Assembly (NCBI GenBank): GCA_027422505.1
Contig: JAPQWV010000017.1
Location: 13,455,501-13,519,500, forward strand
Source of the DNA: Craterostigma plantagineum
Lineage: Eukaryota; Streptophyta; Magnoliopsida; Lamiales; Linderniaceae
Length of the DNA: 64,000 bases
Direction of reading: 5' to 3'
The first letter of the stretch is position 1. Each line of letters starts with the position of its first letter. Of this stretch, positions 11,261-22,250 are shown in pieces. The translations under genes and the position numbers were made by a program. The notes beneath the pieces were generated by a model. It saw only the letters and a list, made by a program, of their open reading frames with translations, did not search any database and had not been told where the DNA came from.

Positions 11261-11515
11261 TGTGGCGCCCTGCCATGCACTAGCCTATACTAACGTTATC
11301 TCACGTGCCTAACGAAGTTATAAATTGAAAGACATGCGAAAACTAGTAATAACTTTTTCCATTTCGATATCAGAGTACGCTTTACATGTCAAAAGGATGC
11401 TTCCAATTCTATATACATAGGGAAAACACGGCCACACATGTCGTCATCCATGTACACTCCGCCTCTCAAAAGTCGCTGGAAGCTTCAAAAGATGCCTTGC
11501 TATCACGATCAGGTA
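11261..11515 (-). repeat. Clipped LTR tail of a minus-strand Tekay-like derivative
   Basis: It begins (+ strand) TGTGGCGCCCTGCC and closely follows the first ~255 bp of the complete LTR at 11561-14311, apart from a short internal deletion near 11417. At about 11515 it switches to primer-site sequence. In element orientation this is only the last ~255 bp of a 3' LTR. The five bases before it (GGTAG, 11256-11260) nearly match those after 14311 (TGTAG). Confidence 0.8.
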
Positions 11516-11560
11516 CCGAAGCTCTGATACCAACCTGTGACCGAAGCTCTGATACCAACC
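11516..11560 (-). repeat. Tandemly doubled primer binding site
   Basis: A unit of about 25 bp holding the minus-strand PBS TGGTATCAGAGC appears twice, at 11521-11532 and 11546-11557. The second copy sits three bases from the LTR at 11561. Almost no other internal sequence survives. Confidence 0.85.
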
Positions 11561-14311
11561 TGTGGCGCCCCGCCATCAACTAGCCTATACTAATGTTATC
11601 TCACGTGCCTAACGAAGTTATCAATTGAAAGACATGCGAAAACCCGTAATAACTTTATCCATTTCGATATCAGAGTATGCTTTACATGTCCAAAGGATGC
11701 TTCCAATTCTATATACATAGGGAATGCATCTAGCGCTGCAAAATAACCTAAGTCGCCCGGCCACACAGGTTGTCATCCATGTACACTCCGCCTCTCAAAA
11801 GTCGCTGGAAGCTTCAAAAGATGCCTTGCCATCACGATCACGTACCGTGGTCGTGTGAACCTACAACACATAACGTAAGGGATGAGCCGCTGTGGCTCAG
11901 TAAGTAGAAACTATGCATGATGTGCACGTGTCAACCCCCGCAACGGCAACCCGCGCCGATGCATTTATACTTGTACTATCTTCACGCAGGGCCCTTGGCT
12001 AGCTAACTAAGCACCGTAAAAGGGCTCTATCGTAAATATATGACAGTGACCTACGCTGGGTAGCCTACGCTAGGTCTCCCTAGGTCGCACCGTCCCAGGT
12101 CATTCCCTTTGCCAAGCGGGAGCCTACGCTGGTAGCCTATGCTAGGATCCCCCCAAGGTCGCTCCTTCCCGCCAACATCGATGATGCATCAACACCGTCA
12201 GGGCATCAACCCTCTTATCACATTAATACTATCGGCAGCGCAACGCTGTCCGTATGCACGACGACGCATCAACGTCGTCTCGGTGCCATAGAAGCCGCCC
12301 TTTACTCAACTATGAGTCGACAACAAATGCCCACATCAGCAAGTATTGATTGCTTCAAAGCGATATAGAACATGCATACTCAACCTGCACAACCCCCACA
12401 TATGATCGTGCATGCTCGTGAATATGTAACATGAAATAATGTTGAACTACTTACCGTGCATAGGCATATATACTACTTCACATAATTCAGGTAAGCACAG
12501 AGGCACATAAGTTGCATAAATTAGACACATATAACATGTTATGTGTTGTAGTTGAAGTGGAATTTCTACTTACTTGTCGTCCGAGTTACGCTAACTCGCT
12601 GCTTCGGAAATGGCCTACCGTTCGACCTTTAAATGTAAATATTTGCGCATTAGTGCCATCCCTTGATTAACAAGCTAGACTGAAATATCTAAAGTTGGTT
12701 ACACTAATTGGCTAAGTTTCTAAGTCATTCGGTCTCTACACTACGTCATGATAGCTTATAATTATACCCTATGTATTTGCATTTCGGCGAAAGTTATTTG
12801 CTTATTCGGGCTGGACTCGCCCGATTTGTCCCATATGAATTCCGGTTTCGCCCGATCAATTGGCATTGATGTCGCCCGATTGATAGAAATGGAATCACCC
12901 GATTTGTGTAGGTGCATGGCATCGTCCGATTTGTCGTGAATGGGCTTGCAAATCGCCCGATTACTTTGCTTTCCAAATCGCCTGATTTGATCTCACATGG
13001 ATTGGTTTCGGTAGATTGCATGGAATCGCCCGATTTGATGCACTTGGGTTCGTGCATCATTCGATTCGATGAAGCCCTAAATCGCTCAATTTGGCATATA
13101 CAACGCCTACATTTCGCCGAGATCTTCACTACTCACATAATTGCTCGATTTCATGTGAGAGTTTAATCCCTACTTTCGGCCGAATCATATATCATTCAAT
13201 TTTAAAATCGCTAGTACCTATATCTCTAATCGTCAGAAACTTCATGTGCTCCAAAAAATCGGCCGAAAGCTTCAGACATTCATATCTTCAAATCTAACTT
13301 AAAAAATCCTGGGGTTTTCGTTCTACTCTAAAATCCTTATTTCAACCCAATAATTCGATTTATACTCAAGTTCTAAGCATTAAAACATGCTACAACTAAC
13401 CAAAAATTTCATGTACCCCAAGATATTACCCATCGTGAATCTATACTTTAGAGTTCTTGCATAAGCACTAAGCTACGAATTTTACAAAGTTTAATGGAGA
13501 TATATCACTTACCAATCTCAAATTCCAGACTTGCTTGTGATGTTTTTGGTGAAAACTCCTATTGGCCTTTTTTCTTCTTCTTTTTGTTTGAGTTTTATGT
13601 TTTTATGAGGGTTTGCTTTCTTTTTATTTCTTATATGAGTTCTCATCTATCGTTTCCTTGCTTTTCTTGGTAATTATTTAACCTAAGTCTAGGGGGATGG
13701 GGTTGATGGGACAGTGGGTGACTAATCTTTTCCCTTCATATTAAGAAATCTCGTTATAATTCTTAGTCAATCGATTGTTGACTTAAATTCCTAGCTTCCA
13801 TTAGCCCGATTCCAATCTTAGTTAGGTCTCATTTAAATCGACAAAAGTTAGTATCTATAAATGTGGTAATCGGCCAATTTAGGTGGCATAAGGATCGCCC
13901 GATTTCTGTGTATGTGCATGAAATCGCCCGATTCCACTCATTCGATTGGCTATTATGTACACATATGGAAATCGGCCGATTTATGCCCCTCGTTGAAATC
14001 GGTCGATTCTACCTTAGGTTATGCACAAATCGCCCGCTTTCCTATCCTTAAATAGTTCGGCGATTTCGATGATTTGTTAGCATGGGAATCGACCGATTCT
14101 AACTTGCTCAATTTGAGCTGGCGATTTATTGTCCGCATGCCACGTGTAATTACTATCCAAAATTTTTAAGTCCTTGTGACACCTAATCATGGGATACATC
14201 AACACATTCAATACTGCAAACAGATACTACTCAGTCACGTAGGTCATATAATTCACAAAATATGCATGTAGAATTTACCGGCCGACCTACCTAGGGGACT
14301 CGGGTATTACA
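11561..14311 (-). repeat. Complete 5' LTR of the Tekay-like derivative (2751 bp)
   Basis: In element orientation it runs TGTAATACCCGAG... to ...GGCGCCACA, and the primer site lies directly inside at 11546-11557. It interrupts copia-1 gag-pol. The copia reading frame continues on either side if one copy of the short target duplication is ignored, so the insertion boundaries are secure. It has a different internal motif cluster from Tekay-1/3 and is a separate LTR family. Confidence 0.9.
12790..14130 (-). repeat. Clusters of AATCGCCCGATT-type motifs
   Basis: About twenty copies of ATCGCCCGATT and variants (AATCGGCCGATT is a perfect palindrome) fall in two groups, 12790-13150 and 13865-14130. 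Spacing is irregular, about 20-45 bp. This is the counterpart of the TCGACATT cluster in Tekay-1, with an unrelated motif. Confidence 0.8.
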
Positions 14312-17097
14312 TGTAGGCTTGATCGAGGAAAAGATCTTTTCATGGGGTAGTCTCTTAAGGTGTCTGGGGGATTCAATCTTGACAGGATACCTTAGGTGAG
14401 AACAGGCATGAATAGCACTATACGCCTTCTTAATGGCTAGATCTTGTTTCCTACGAGTCTTCCTAGAGGCATTTGCTTTAGAATGATTAATTTGTATTGT
14501 AGAAGAAGAGCCTATTTCAAAATTAGTGCTTCTAAAAGTAGTCGGCTGAAGAGAGCATGTAGAAGCGATGATTTGAAGTGAAGAAACGGCTCTTTTATTT
14601 CTGCGAGTGTCTTTTCTTATTACAGAATGAGTAGATATATTTGTAACTTCGACATCTAGAGGCTCCTTCTTAATTTATAGTTCAGACACTCTCGCCTTTG
14701 ATTTCTCTAGCTCTGGTACTACGCTCCCTGTTGATGTAGTAGAAACGAAGTTAGAGGTAGTATTTTTCACACTTTTATTGTTAGACTTCTGATCTTTAGA
14801 AGGCGATTTTTCTTTCTTCACGCTTTTCAAAATGATATTTTCTTTGGAGGAAGATGCGTGAGAAAGGGTCTGGGGCACGGAGGAAGCTTTAGATTTTACA
14901 TCTCTTTTAGGAGCATTTTCTTTTCAGCTTCAAGATTCTGACGTTCCTTTTCTAGTGAGGTTCTTAACCCTTCTAATAGGGGTTATATAGAGAGAATTTT
15001 TAGAATGTTGACGTTGTGCTTCCTCATGTGTAGAACGATCTTCGGGAATATAAACTGACTCAAGGCTCCAACCTTTGGAAAGATCCCTAGCGTTGTAGCT
15101 TTGATTCAAATCTGTGTAGTAGAAGGGGATTTCAACCCTAGTCTTGGCTTTTCTCTTGGCTTCTTCTAATGCATCTATTTCTTTTGCGTTAGTAAAGACC
15201 ATGAGATTCATTAATCCTAAACCCATGTATTTGACATCGTCAAGTTGTTTGCAATCAACTTTTGTCAAGCAATGTGGATTCTCAAAGCCTAAGCCAAACT
15301 TATAGTCATAGAATTCTAAGTCCATGGGTTGGTTTAAGCATATTGTTTGATCAGTTTGTCCCCTTCTTACAAGAAGATCTTCTAATTTCTTTAGCGTATA
15401 GTTTCTTACGCTCTTCTCCTAATAGAGTAAATTATTTTCCACCGTTAACTTGGCGGTTTTACAGGCTTCTAGTTCTTTTGTAAGTTCACACACCTTAGCA
15501 TTAGATTGATCTAGTTGGGCTTCTAGTTTTGTGACCTTAGTTGTCACTTCTGTTAACCTACAATTGAGGTCAGCTTTCTCATTGAGATTTCAAACCTAAC
15601 CATTATAGTTATTTTTTAGCCTGTCTTCTAATTCCTTAACTTTTATTTCATGTGTCTCTAGTAGAGGGATCCTAGTCTCACTAAGTCTTAAGCTCTTAGT
15701 TAGTTCATCTATTTTCGCACTAGAGCTCTTAAGCTTATATTCGAGACTAGCTATTTCCTCCTTAGACTTGGTTAATTCCTTCTCTACTTCCTTTACGCTT
15801 TTCTGCTAACGTTTCATGTTAGTGTATGCTAGTTGATGCGATTCTAACATGGTCAATAATGTGGAAGGAGAGACTGCCTCCTATGACGATTTGGATGCTT
15901 GGTCATCGTCCGTTTGATTTGAGATTTTGACGTCTGTGTTTTTGTCTAGGCGGGCCATGAGGGCTAGATTCTCCTCTGCAGAGCTTGACTTGTCTTCGAG
16001 CCAGTGGTCTTGTTCAGCCATCAGAGCTACTCGAGCTTCCTTCTGCTTTGTGAGTTGAAGCTTCTTGGAGTAGTAGTTCACATCTCTCTTCTTCGGGAGA
16101 GTGCACTCTCGGGCATAGTGACCTGGTTTGCCGCAGTTAAAGCACTTGTTCGGCTTTTTGGCATTCTTGACTTAGGAGCTCTCGGGTGCACGTTTTTGTT
16201 CTTTGAGCTTGAGGTCCGAAGTCGGTTGGCTGATGATGAGGACTTCTTCTTGAAGTATTGCTTGCTCATCATTTTTCCAGTTAGAGCCAACTGCTTTCCC
16301 AGCGCTTTCATATTTGGCTCAACGTCAGAGTCTGATTCGTCTTCAGATTCTGAAGGGGTAGGAGGCCTAATCATCTTCTCTTTACGAGACTTTGAGCTTC
16401 GCTTCTCTAAGACGGGGGCAACTGTGTCTTCAACCAGCTTGCCCTTCCGCTCCTTCTGAATCTCACTTATATCCTCCTCGTGCTGTGCGAGATTGTCGAA
16501 CATGGCATGGATATCCAGCTCCTCAAGGTCTTTGTTTTGTCTGATTTGAGTGGATATCTTCTTCCATTCTGAGGGCAGAGAGGATAGAAATCGAATGTTT
16601 GTTTCCATGTTAGTCTTTGTGATTTCTATTTCCTCATCTCATTCAGAAGTGGGAGATATCTCTGATAGAGATCATGTAAGCTCTCCTCGGGTTTGGCTCT
16701 GAAGGAGTCGTAAGCGGTGAGAATGTTAGCCTTCTTGGCCATTATGCCTACTTCTGTTCTTTGCATAATCTTATGCAGCTCATCCCACATTCCCTTAGCT
16801 GTTGGAATGCTATCGATCTGTTGATAGATGTCGTTTGGGATGCCCTGCATTTGAGTATTCTTGCCTATCAGATCATCAGCCTTTGCTCTCACTCTTTCCT
16901 CTGCGGTGTATTCCCTAGGCTCTTTGAGTCGCCTAGAGGCATGAATTGGAGTTTGACCTTGCTCAACTGATAATAGAAAGTCTTCTGCATAAGCGTTTAG
17001 CTAGATGAAGTTCAGAAAGCGGCTTCGTCATACTGTGTATTCGCCTCTCTTAAGTATCGGGGGGACGGTTGTCGTTTCCAAGCGAGTAAGCATCCAT
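14312..17097 (-). pseudogene. copia-1 gag with long coiled-coil spacer
   Basis: The likely start is an ATG at 17097-17095 (MDAYSLGND). The gag body covers about 17000-16090, with two long open stretches (16892-16626 and 16608-16078) separated by stops. A CCHC knuckle (CFNCGKPGHYAREC) is readable near 16140-16095 in a shifted frame. Downstream, about 15880-14312, heptad-like Leu/Lys/Glu-rich sequence predicts a long coiled coil. It is followed by a basic, serine-rich region that joins the protease fragment across the LTR derivative. Several stops and shifts make it non-functional. I cannot assign the copia lineage with certainty. Confidence 0.82.
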
Positions 17098-18134
17098 TTT
17101 GTTTTCTTGAGTTGAAGGATCTTCTTTCTTGTTTTGATAATTTGAACTGATGTTATGTGCTTCACAAGTAGCAAAGTAGTTAGTAGCATTTGATTTAGCA
17201 GTCGAGAATTATTTTCGATTCAATCTTTAGAGTTTGATCAAAAATAATTTTGTCGAAGTAAAATGTAGTAGTTAATATTCTCGTGCGAGAAAGTCTATCA
17301 GCGAAAAATTTTACGAGCGAAGAAAATTGCTCAAAATCTTTCGATCGAGAAAAATTTCTGGATCGTGAATTTATTTCGATCCCAAGAAACAGTACGTTTC
17401 GTAAATTTCTCGTTGTGTCAAAATAGATTCATTGACTGGAAAAGTTTTTCGACCGTAAATGATTTTCGCTAGGTCAAACTTTAACAATCTGACCGAAAAT
17501 GTTTTTCAACGGAAGTTTTGCAAGCGCAAAGGTCAAAATTGGTCTCGTCGAAAAAGATTTTTGCTTGGTAACACTCGAGAAAATTTTCAACTAAAATCGC
17601 TTCTGATTACGACTACTCTAGCGCTGACTTAGAGTTCTGACCGAGAAAAATTATCGCGCAAAGTTTTCGATCGAGAAATTAATTCGATCGAAGACTCTAG
17701 CGAGAAAAAATTGAAATTACGCAAACAATCTTAGAACCCTAATTAACACTGATTTCGGCAAAATGATGAATTAGATTACAGGTATCTGCTCGTAATCAGC
17801 TGATGAATACGCATGAACAAACAATTAAACACGTCATGAAGCAAAACATATCAAATTTGATCAAAATCGGAACGTGTTATAAGAGTTCTACGCGCGAACA
17901 GTAACTTCTCAAATCCAATCAAATCTGCTAACTTGATGTTCTAAACACAACCAATCTAATCGCAAATGATTTATAGCACTAAAACGAGCACATAGACATC
18001 AAATTCAAATCAAATAAGCACAGAATTGAGCTATCAGGTCGAAATTGAATCGCGCCAAAACTGTTCTTCGATGGAAAAGTTCCAGAATTAAATTTCGATC
18101 AGATTCTAAAAATTTCCGATTCATCAGAACGAAT
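17098..18134 (-). other. copia-1 untranslated leader
   Basis: This ~1-kb AT-rich region between the primer site and gag has no open frame of note. From about 17280 to 17720 the strings CGAGAAA and TTTTCG recur seven or more times, twice as the fuller palindromic TTTCGATCGAGAAA. No RNA gene is visible. Confidence 0.6.
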
Positions 18135-18150
18135 GTACTCTGATGCCAAT
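18135..18150 (-). other. copia-1 primer binding site
   Basis: On the minus strand, ATTGGCATCAGAGTAC directly follows the LTR end. It resembles the tRNA-Met-type TGGTATCAGAGC site with substitutions. Confidence 0.75.
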
Positions 18151-18598
18151 TGTTAGGTCCTCGGTTATCAACTCCTAGATCCTAGACTTTAAATCTAAGG
18201 AGTTCGATTAGAATTGTAGAGAATTAGACTTCGATCGAAAACTTTTCGTTGAGAGCTTCGAGAGAGATTTCAAATAGTGAGAGAATGAATTCTGACTTTC
18301 TCTCTCTAGAATTCGATTTGCAAGCCTTTTGGATCAATTGACTAAAACTCTCTATTAAGCTCAAATGTGTACAAGGTATTTATACCAAACATACTTGGTA
18401 TAAATAACAAGCTAAGTCCTAAACTAAGGACAAATACAAATAAAGCCCCTAATTACAAAGACAGCTAATGTAATCAAAGCACAACTAAAATTGATATTCT
18501 ACACCAATCTCATTTTGAAAGACACGTTTCCTTGCTTATATGTAAACATGCGTGTATTAGTTCAATCCATGGTTGATGTGGGGCTATCCCAATCAACA
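18151..18598 (-). repeat. 5' LTR of copia-1 (448 bp)
   Basis: On the + strand it starts TGTTAGGTCC and ends CAATCAACA, so in element orientation it runs TGTTGATTGGG...GGACCTAACA. The primer site adjoins its inner end. The outer five bases are AAATT (18599-18603); the matching copy should lie left of the window. Only 11 bp separate it from the Tat 3' LTR. Confidence 0.85.
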
Positions 18599-18609
18599 AA
18601 ATTTATATG

Positions 18610-19506
18610 TGTGAGGAAATTTATATAGCGGTAGAAGCGATTATCGCAAAGTTTAAGACGTGCGTAAGGTGCTTGTTTGTAAAGAAACTGAAAGGGATGT
18701 ATTTAGGACGTTGGGGCGTGTGTGGGACGTTGGGACGTTGGGGCGTGTTTGGGACCTGTTTGGGACGTGTTTGGGACGTAACGAAATAACACAAGGATTA
18801 CGTGGTTCGGATTCTTGCGAATCCTACGTCCACGGGAGCTCTGAAACCTTCCTTCACTATACTTTAATAATTTACGCAATCAAACTACTTATTCCCCGCT
18901 TTTCTCTCAAGAATACATAAGAAAATAGCTAATGGGACGTCAAAGATGTTGTGAGTAGTGTAGAGAGAGTATTTTCTAAGTATTTGGACGTGTTAAAATG
19001 TTATTATGATCCCTGGTTTATGAAGTGAGTGAAGTCCTCCTTTTATAGGTATTTTTCTGCCTAAGATTCGAGCTCTTTGTTTGAGGTCCTGAAGATTAAA
19101 CGTCTCCTGCCTTGACAGGAACAACAGGCGTGCTCCTGACAGCTTTTCATGCTTTGTCAGGATCTCATCCGAAGGTGTCTTTTCGGCTTCTGGACCTTCA
19201 ATGAAGCTTCCTTATGACGCTTCGGGACGACAGGTCCTGCTTGGCATAATAGGTCCCAAAACCCCTTCCAAATGGTGTTAGTTCCCTAAAGTCTGTCGGA
19301 GGTCCCTAAAATCCTTCTTTCCTGTTGTTATCTCCCTAAAGTCTGTCGGAGATCCCTAAAATCTGTCGGAGATCCCTAAAAGTCTCCATTCACAATCTAA
19401 CTTTATATGCTTCAAGGAAACTCATATATTTTCACTAAGTTCTCTTAATAATTATTGTAAGCTATTCTTACTCTCTTTTTAACCTGCCTAATTAGTGTTC
19501 CACATC
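18610..19506 (-). repeat. 3' LTR of the Tat-type element (897 bp)
   Basis: It matches 40667-41656 over most of its length, with TG...CA ends (TGATGTGGAAC... in element orientation). A polypurine tract (AGGGGAGTGGT, minus strand, about 19507-19517) sits just inside. Compared with the other copy it lacks roughly 80-100 bp (counterpart near 41260-41350) and has a different number of tandem units. The flanking five bases do not match those after 41656. Confidence 0.85.
18704..18786. repeat. Short tandem repeats in the Tat LTR (GTTTGGGACGT units)
   Basis: Units of about 8-13 bp built on GTTTGGGAC and GTTGGGGCGT are repeated head to tail. The 5' LTR has a longer version at 40765-40884. Confidence 0.8.
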
Positions 19507-20431
19507 AACCACTCCCCTACTCTAATTTGTCTTTTGGAAAAAAAAATGTATTAGAGTAAAAATTGTAAGGCAGGCCATAAGTGAAATAAAGGATCGTAGG
19601 CCATACCTTTCTTACCGAATTTCTTTCCTTATGGCTTCCGTCTCTTGCGATTCTTCGAATCCTCCTTCTGCGACCTCCCCCATTTGTAACTCCTCCGTCG
19701 GTGTTTTGAGTTCTTTTCTTTTTTTGTCGTGGAGATAGTGTTTTTCGATCATGTGTCTTGGGTTCTGACGCAGGTATGACATCCTCATGGTGGGCTATGT
19801 CGACCGATCTGGAGAAGGGAACAGCTACTTATTCCTCCGACTCCCCAAGCCAGCGCACCATCTGTAACTCCCTTACTCCCCTCTGTTCCGGTGGCAAGGG
19901 ACGTTCGCGAGGAGATTCCTCCTTTTGCAAGGCAGGCGGATGTTCTTGCGGTTTCTTTCCTTATCCGGGGAGCTCAAAAAGTTCCCGTCATCACAGCCCT
20001 GTCTCTCAGCGGACGAGCTCTCTAATTTTGTGGACCATCTGAATGAGCATGCTAAGTCGTTCGGTGCTCCCAGATGATCAGAAGGCCATCTCTCTGGGGT
20101 CTACGGAGAAACGTGTTGAGGTCCTGGCCCATGTTGATATTGTTGACCCTCCGCTCGTCCTTTCTAGCTCCTCGGGCATGCCCGCCATTTGATCTCTCGA
20201 ACATCTATTTGTTTTCGTTTTTTTTTCCCGGGCACATTAGGACCTGCAATGTTTTTAGGGGAGCTTAACTCCCGTGTTGATGTGTCTCCGTGGGGCCCCT
20301 TTTTCCTTATGATGTATATGCCTCATATACTTTATCTTATTCACCGTCCTTACGATCTCCTAAGTTCCCTTAGGGACATTATTGGTTTACCAGGTTATAG
20401 CGCCATCGTCGCTTAAATGCGTGGTTATAGT
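19507..20431 (-). other. Tat 3' untranslated region, distal part
   Basis: Apart from the polypurine tract there is no pol sequence here. On the opposite (+) strand, 19630-20200 carries broken stretches of open reading frame (for example 19758-20042) with codon-like composition but no motif I recognise. Some Tat elements are known to carry an extra antisense ORF in this position; whether this is a decayed one is inference. Confidence 0.45.
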
Positions 20432-21814
20432 TAGGGATGGGATTGGGTTCGGGTTTGTCGGGTTTCGGGTTTTTCGGGTCGGGTACCCGACATTTGCGGG
20501 TATCAAAATTGAAACCCGACACCAACCCGATGAAAATCGAGTACCCGACAATCGGGTACCCGAAACCCAATTATCGGGTTCAGGTCGGGTTCGGATTTTG
20601 CAATTTTTTGTTAATCTTTTTTTGTATTTAAAAAAACTTAAATTAAGTTTACACTAACACCCAAAAAATAATTTCCAAACGCCACAATTCATTTCAACAT
20701 ATGGTAATAAATAAATTCAACAACGTTAATAAATAAATTAACACCGAGAGGATTTCTTTGAGGGTTGACTTTGCTGACTCGTGCTTGTGTTTTAGAAAAT
20801 AGAAGGATCATTATTATTTTACGAACACACATGAATATGTAGGCCAACGACAAGACACCAATCAAGGATAATCACTGGGAGGCTATATAGCTCTAATAAG
20901 TAATAACCATAACATTCTTTCCTTGTGCAGAGAAAGAAACAGATGAATATTAGAAGCAGTAAACACCAAAAAAATAATATATTAACACATTAGATACCAA
21001 ATTCAAAGACATCAACAAATAAACTCGACACACACCATCAGAATAAAATATAAAATATGCCAAAATAAGATGTTCAAAGTCTTACACCACGAGCCCGAGA
21101 TGGTTGGAAAGCAAGACGTGATTGGTTTGTTTGATCTTTTTGCGGCTTCTTTTTGCAAGACTTCAAATGATTCTTTAGTGAATTGGTTCCATGCATCTTG
21201 GATCGGCTTTAAGTATGCTACTACAATGCTTGCACCTAGCCTTTTGGACTTTGTCAACATCGCAAAAGAACTTGAAAATCAGGGTTCAACATACACATAC
21301 CTAACGGATAATCGGAGACGGAGTGGCCTGAGATGTGGGCGGCAGCAGAGGCGTGACGGCGCGGCTGAGACGATGGCGTGGCTGACGGGTTGCCTTGACA
21401 ACGAGGTGACAACGATATACCAGATTTGTAAGGTGAGGATTGTTAGCGAGACTTGTGAGGTGAGGATGATGGCGCGGCTGACGGCAGCCTGAGAGAGCGG
21501 CGCGGCTGACGACGTGATGCGGCCAGACAGTTGGAGAACGCGACGGCGACGGCGACAAGGTGAGGTGAGGACTGAGGACCAAATTGAGGTGTGTGTATAT
21601 TTCAGCCTTCAGGGCTGCTCGACCTCGACTTATTCATGTTCAGTATTTTTTTCTTAATTCATAACATTGATCGGGTCGGGTACCCGATCGGATTTCTCGG
21701 GTAGCTTATTGCTACCACCCGACCCGAAGAATTATATAAACCCGATACCCTATTAAACCAGACTTCACGACCCGGATCGGGTACCCAAAACCCGAACCCG
21801 ATTGCCCACCCCTA
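20432..21814. mobile_element. Non-autonomous hAT-like DNA transposon (1383 bp)
   Basis: The ends are imperfect terminal inverted repeats starting TAGGGATGGG (left) and TAGGGGTGGGCA (right, inverted), both leading into TCGGGTTCGGG-like sequence. Exact 8-bp target duplications, GTTATAGT, lie at 20424-20431 and 21815-21822. The palindrome CGGGTACCCG recurs near both ends, as expected for subterminal transposase-binding repeats. No transposase is visible. A minus-strand open stretch at 21260-21012 (KPIQDAWNQFTKESF) and a GC-rich block at 21300-21580 differ from the AT-rich remainder and might be captured host sequence; I do not recognise them. Confidence 0.88.
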
Positions 21815-22250
21815 GTTATAGTACTCGCTCGCTTAGTAATTCGTAAGCCACGTACGAATTAAGCACGCCATCGGTTGTAAGGACCACCGTCCTTATCCTC
21901 AGGAGTCATTTGCACTAGGCTCTCAATGTCCTTAGCGAATTCAGCTTTATAGACCATTCAGTCTTTAATAAATTTGGGGATCCCCTCATTAATTTACCCT
22001 GGTTATAGCGCCAGCTTTGCTCAAGGTACCATTCACGTTGTAGGGTTACTCAGAGCCTTTGATGTCCTGTATGCCGCAGCCCGTCAGCGGCGGTATCTTG
22101 TACACCCTTATGGGCATCATTCACATCATAGATAGATTCGCTTTGATGTCCTGTACACCGCAGGTCCATTGACCTTTGGCATCAAATCACACCGAAGACG
22201 TATCTTTGGCGTCTTGTACACTGCAGGTCCGTCGACCCTTGGCATCAATT
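21815..22250 (-). repeat. Tat 3' untranslated region, proximal part, with diverged tandem repeats
   Basis: At about 22060-22250 three imperfect units of 60-80 bp each contain TGTCCTGTACACCGCAGGTC or a close variant followed by CATTGACCTTTGGCATCA-like sequence. They start near 22060, 22143 and 22203. No coding motif is seen between 21823 and 22060. Confidence 0.65.

Noticed and set aside
12794..13166. Overlapping ORFs on both strands in the LTR at 11561-14311
   Set aside because: These are a by-product of the AATCGCCCGATT motif cluster and show no domain.
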